DNA of 64,000 nt from contig OENT01000239.1 in assembly GCA_900239685.1 (NCBI GenBank), forward strand, positions 90,452 to 154,451, given 5' to 3'. The position numbers were made by a program, and so were the translations under genes. The notes under the pieces were generated by a model that saw only the letters and a list, made by a program, of their open reading frames with translations, was not told the DNA's origin and made no database searches. Source of the DNA: Rotaria macrura. Lineage: Eukaryota; Rotifera; Eurotatoria; Philodinida; Philodinidae. Numbering within the stretch: the stretch's first letter is position 1; each line of letters starts with the position of its first letter. Shown in pieces: positions 63,103 through 64,000 of this stretch.

Positions 63103-64000
63103 TCTAATGGGGTGTCCCAGAAATGATGAGGTGTCTCAGTATTTTAATAATATTTCAGTCAATTCTCTATAAATCTTCATAAAATATTTTAATATGTAAA
63201 GCAGTCATTTTAAAAACTCTGAACTAAACGCTGTAAAATCTCAAAATGAACGATTTTTTTAATGCAATTTTTCAAAGGCTCAATTACCCTTTAGAGCCGA
63301 CAGGACAGTAGCCTAGTTGCTCTCCTGTCTGTCCTCATCATCTTTAGTGAAAACTCTTTTAAACCGACGAGTGATGCTCAAATGAGACCGTATCTTACAG
63401 AACGACATGACACCATCAAAATTGATGTTCACACTCCATATTTTATACAAACAATTAAATGTGTGTTAGACTACTGAGTTGATCGAGTAGGCAAATCATT
63501 TACCTTGAAAACAACAAGAATACTTAATCGTGAAAAGTTAGTTTAGGCTATAGGCACAGGAGTTTAGTTAAATTAGATACCAAAGTCCTGTCATGTATTG
63601 GAAATATATGCAACAACAAAAAACTTGACTGTAGAACATTTAAAATGTTGAATAGAATTACGAACAGTCATCTAGAAAGAGTTTTTCGAGAGTTTCATAA
63701 TGGCTTCTTATGTTTCTTGTTACCTCACGTGTTACACAAGTAAGATGATAAAACCTGACTAAATAATTTTACAAAATTCATTATTTTGGGATATTACAGT
63801 GTCTAGTCCAGCATGTTTCATGACTACTATATGTATTAAAATATTTTATCAACGTTTCTAGCAATTTGAATGAAGAATCATTTAGTAAAAAAGTCAGTTT
63901 AAACGATTGAGAATTGATGGAAATATTATTAAAATAATCAAACCACCATTGTTCGTGGGATATCTTTTACTATGATGATAGGGGTGCAACAAATCTTTAA
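63103..64000 (+). mobile_element. Tc1/IS630-type transposon relic, running off the window
   Basis: 63103 onward begins GGTGTCCCAGAAATGATGAGG, like the GGTGTCCCA termini seen on many Tc1/mariner-type elements. About 300 bp further, 63405-63540 reads VHTPYFIQTIKCVLDY, stop, VDRVGKSFTLKTTRILNREK, which follows the N-terminal helix-turn-helix of Tc1/IS630 transposases. Stops in the frame show decay. The rest and the other end are not visible. The assignment rests on weak similarity. Confidence 0.4.

Noticed and set aside
1-64000. CRISPR array, prokaryotic operon, phage or viral genes
   Set aside because: No regularly spaced direct repeats, no ribosome-binding-site-led operons and no viral structural or polymerase motifs; the intron-rich genes are animal-type.

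Overview
The window looks like nuclear DNA of a rotifer, most probably a bdelloid such as Rotaria or Adineta. It is strongly AT-rich. Most introns are about 45-70 bp, GT-AG and phase-consistent. The proteins are animal proteins (CCT3, an ARL13B-like GTPase, an NCS-type calcium sensor, an MPPE1-like phosphoesterase). Two genes encode an ADP-ribosyltransferase-like domain followed by TPRs, and a decayed NHL-repeat gene is present; both families are very abundant in bdelloids. The placement is an inference from gene content. No phylogeny was run.

Layout. 1-5.4 kb: an ADP-ribosyltransferase/TPR gene, a 196-bp hAT-like MITE and a histidine-phosphatase (phosphoglycerate-mutase family) gene. 5.4-10.1 kb: no convincing gene. 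10.16-10.63 kb (minus): a two-exon secreted precursor with FLRF-type, amidation-competent neuropeptides, the most interesting gene here. 10.65-26.4 kb: about 15.7 kb of gene desert, holding a decayed mariner transposase (24.5-25.2 kb) and a G-rich TGTGGG hairpin (25.7-25.8 kb). 26.4-30.3 kb: two tandem arylacetamide-deacetylase-like esterases with the same six-exon structure. 32.1-33.5 kb: a second ADP-ribosyltransferase/TPR gene. 35.0-35.7 kb: a hotdog-fold thioesterase. 36.3-37.5 kb: an MPPE1/PGAP5-like membrane metallophosphoesterase. 39.9-41.4 kb: broken RING/TRAF-type zinc-finger and NHL-repeat genes. 42.9-43.5 kb (minus): a SAM-domain gene. 45.6-49.0 kb (minus): CCT3 in 14 exons. 50.8-51.2 kb: a MORN2-like gene. 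51.7-56.1 kb: an ARL13B-like GTPase with a long charged repetitive tail. 57.5-58.7 kb (minus): an NCS-type EF-hand gene. 58.7-64 kb: no firm gene; an inverted repeat, some unidentified coding-like pieces and a Tc1/IS630-type transposon relic at the right edge.

Most genes are separate housekeeping or signalling genes with no operon logic. The exceptions are the tandem esterases and possibly MORN2 and ARL13B, which lie head-to-tail only 471 bp apart. The multi-exon models were joined by hand from GT-AG sites. Each total CDS length is divisible by three, which supports them strongly, but start codons and untranslated exons are not proven.
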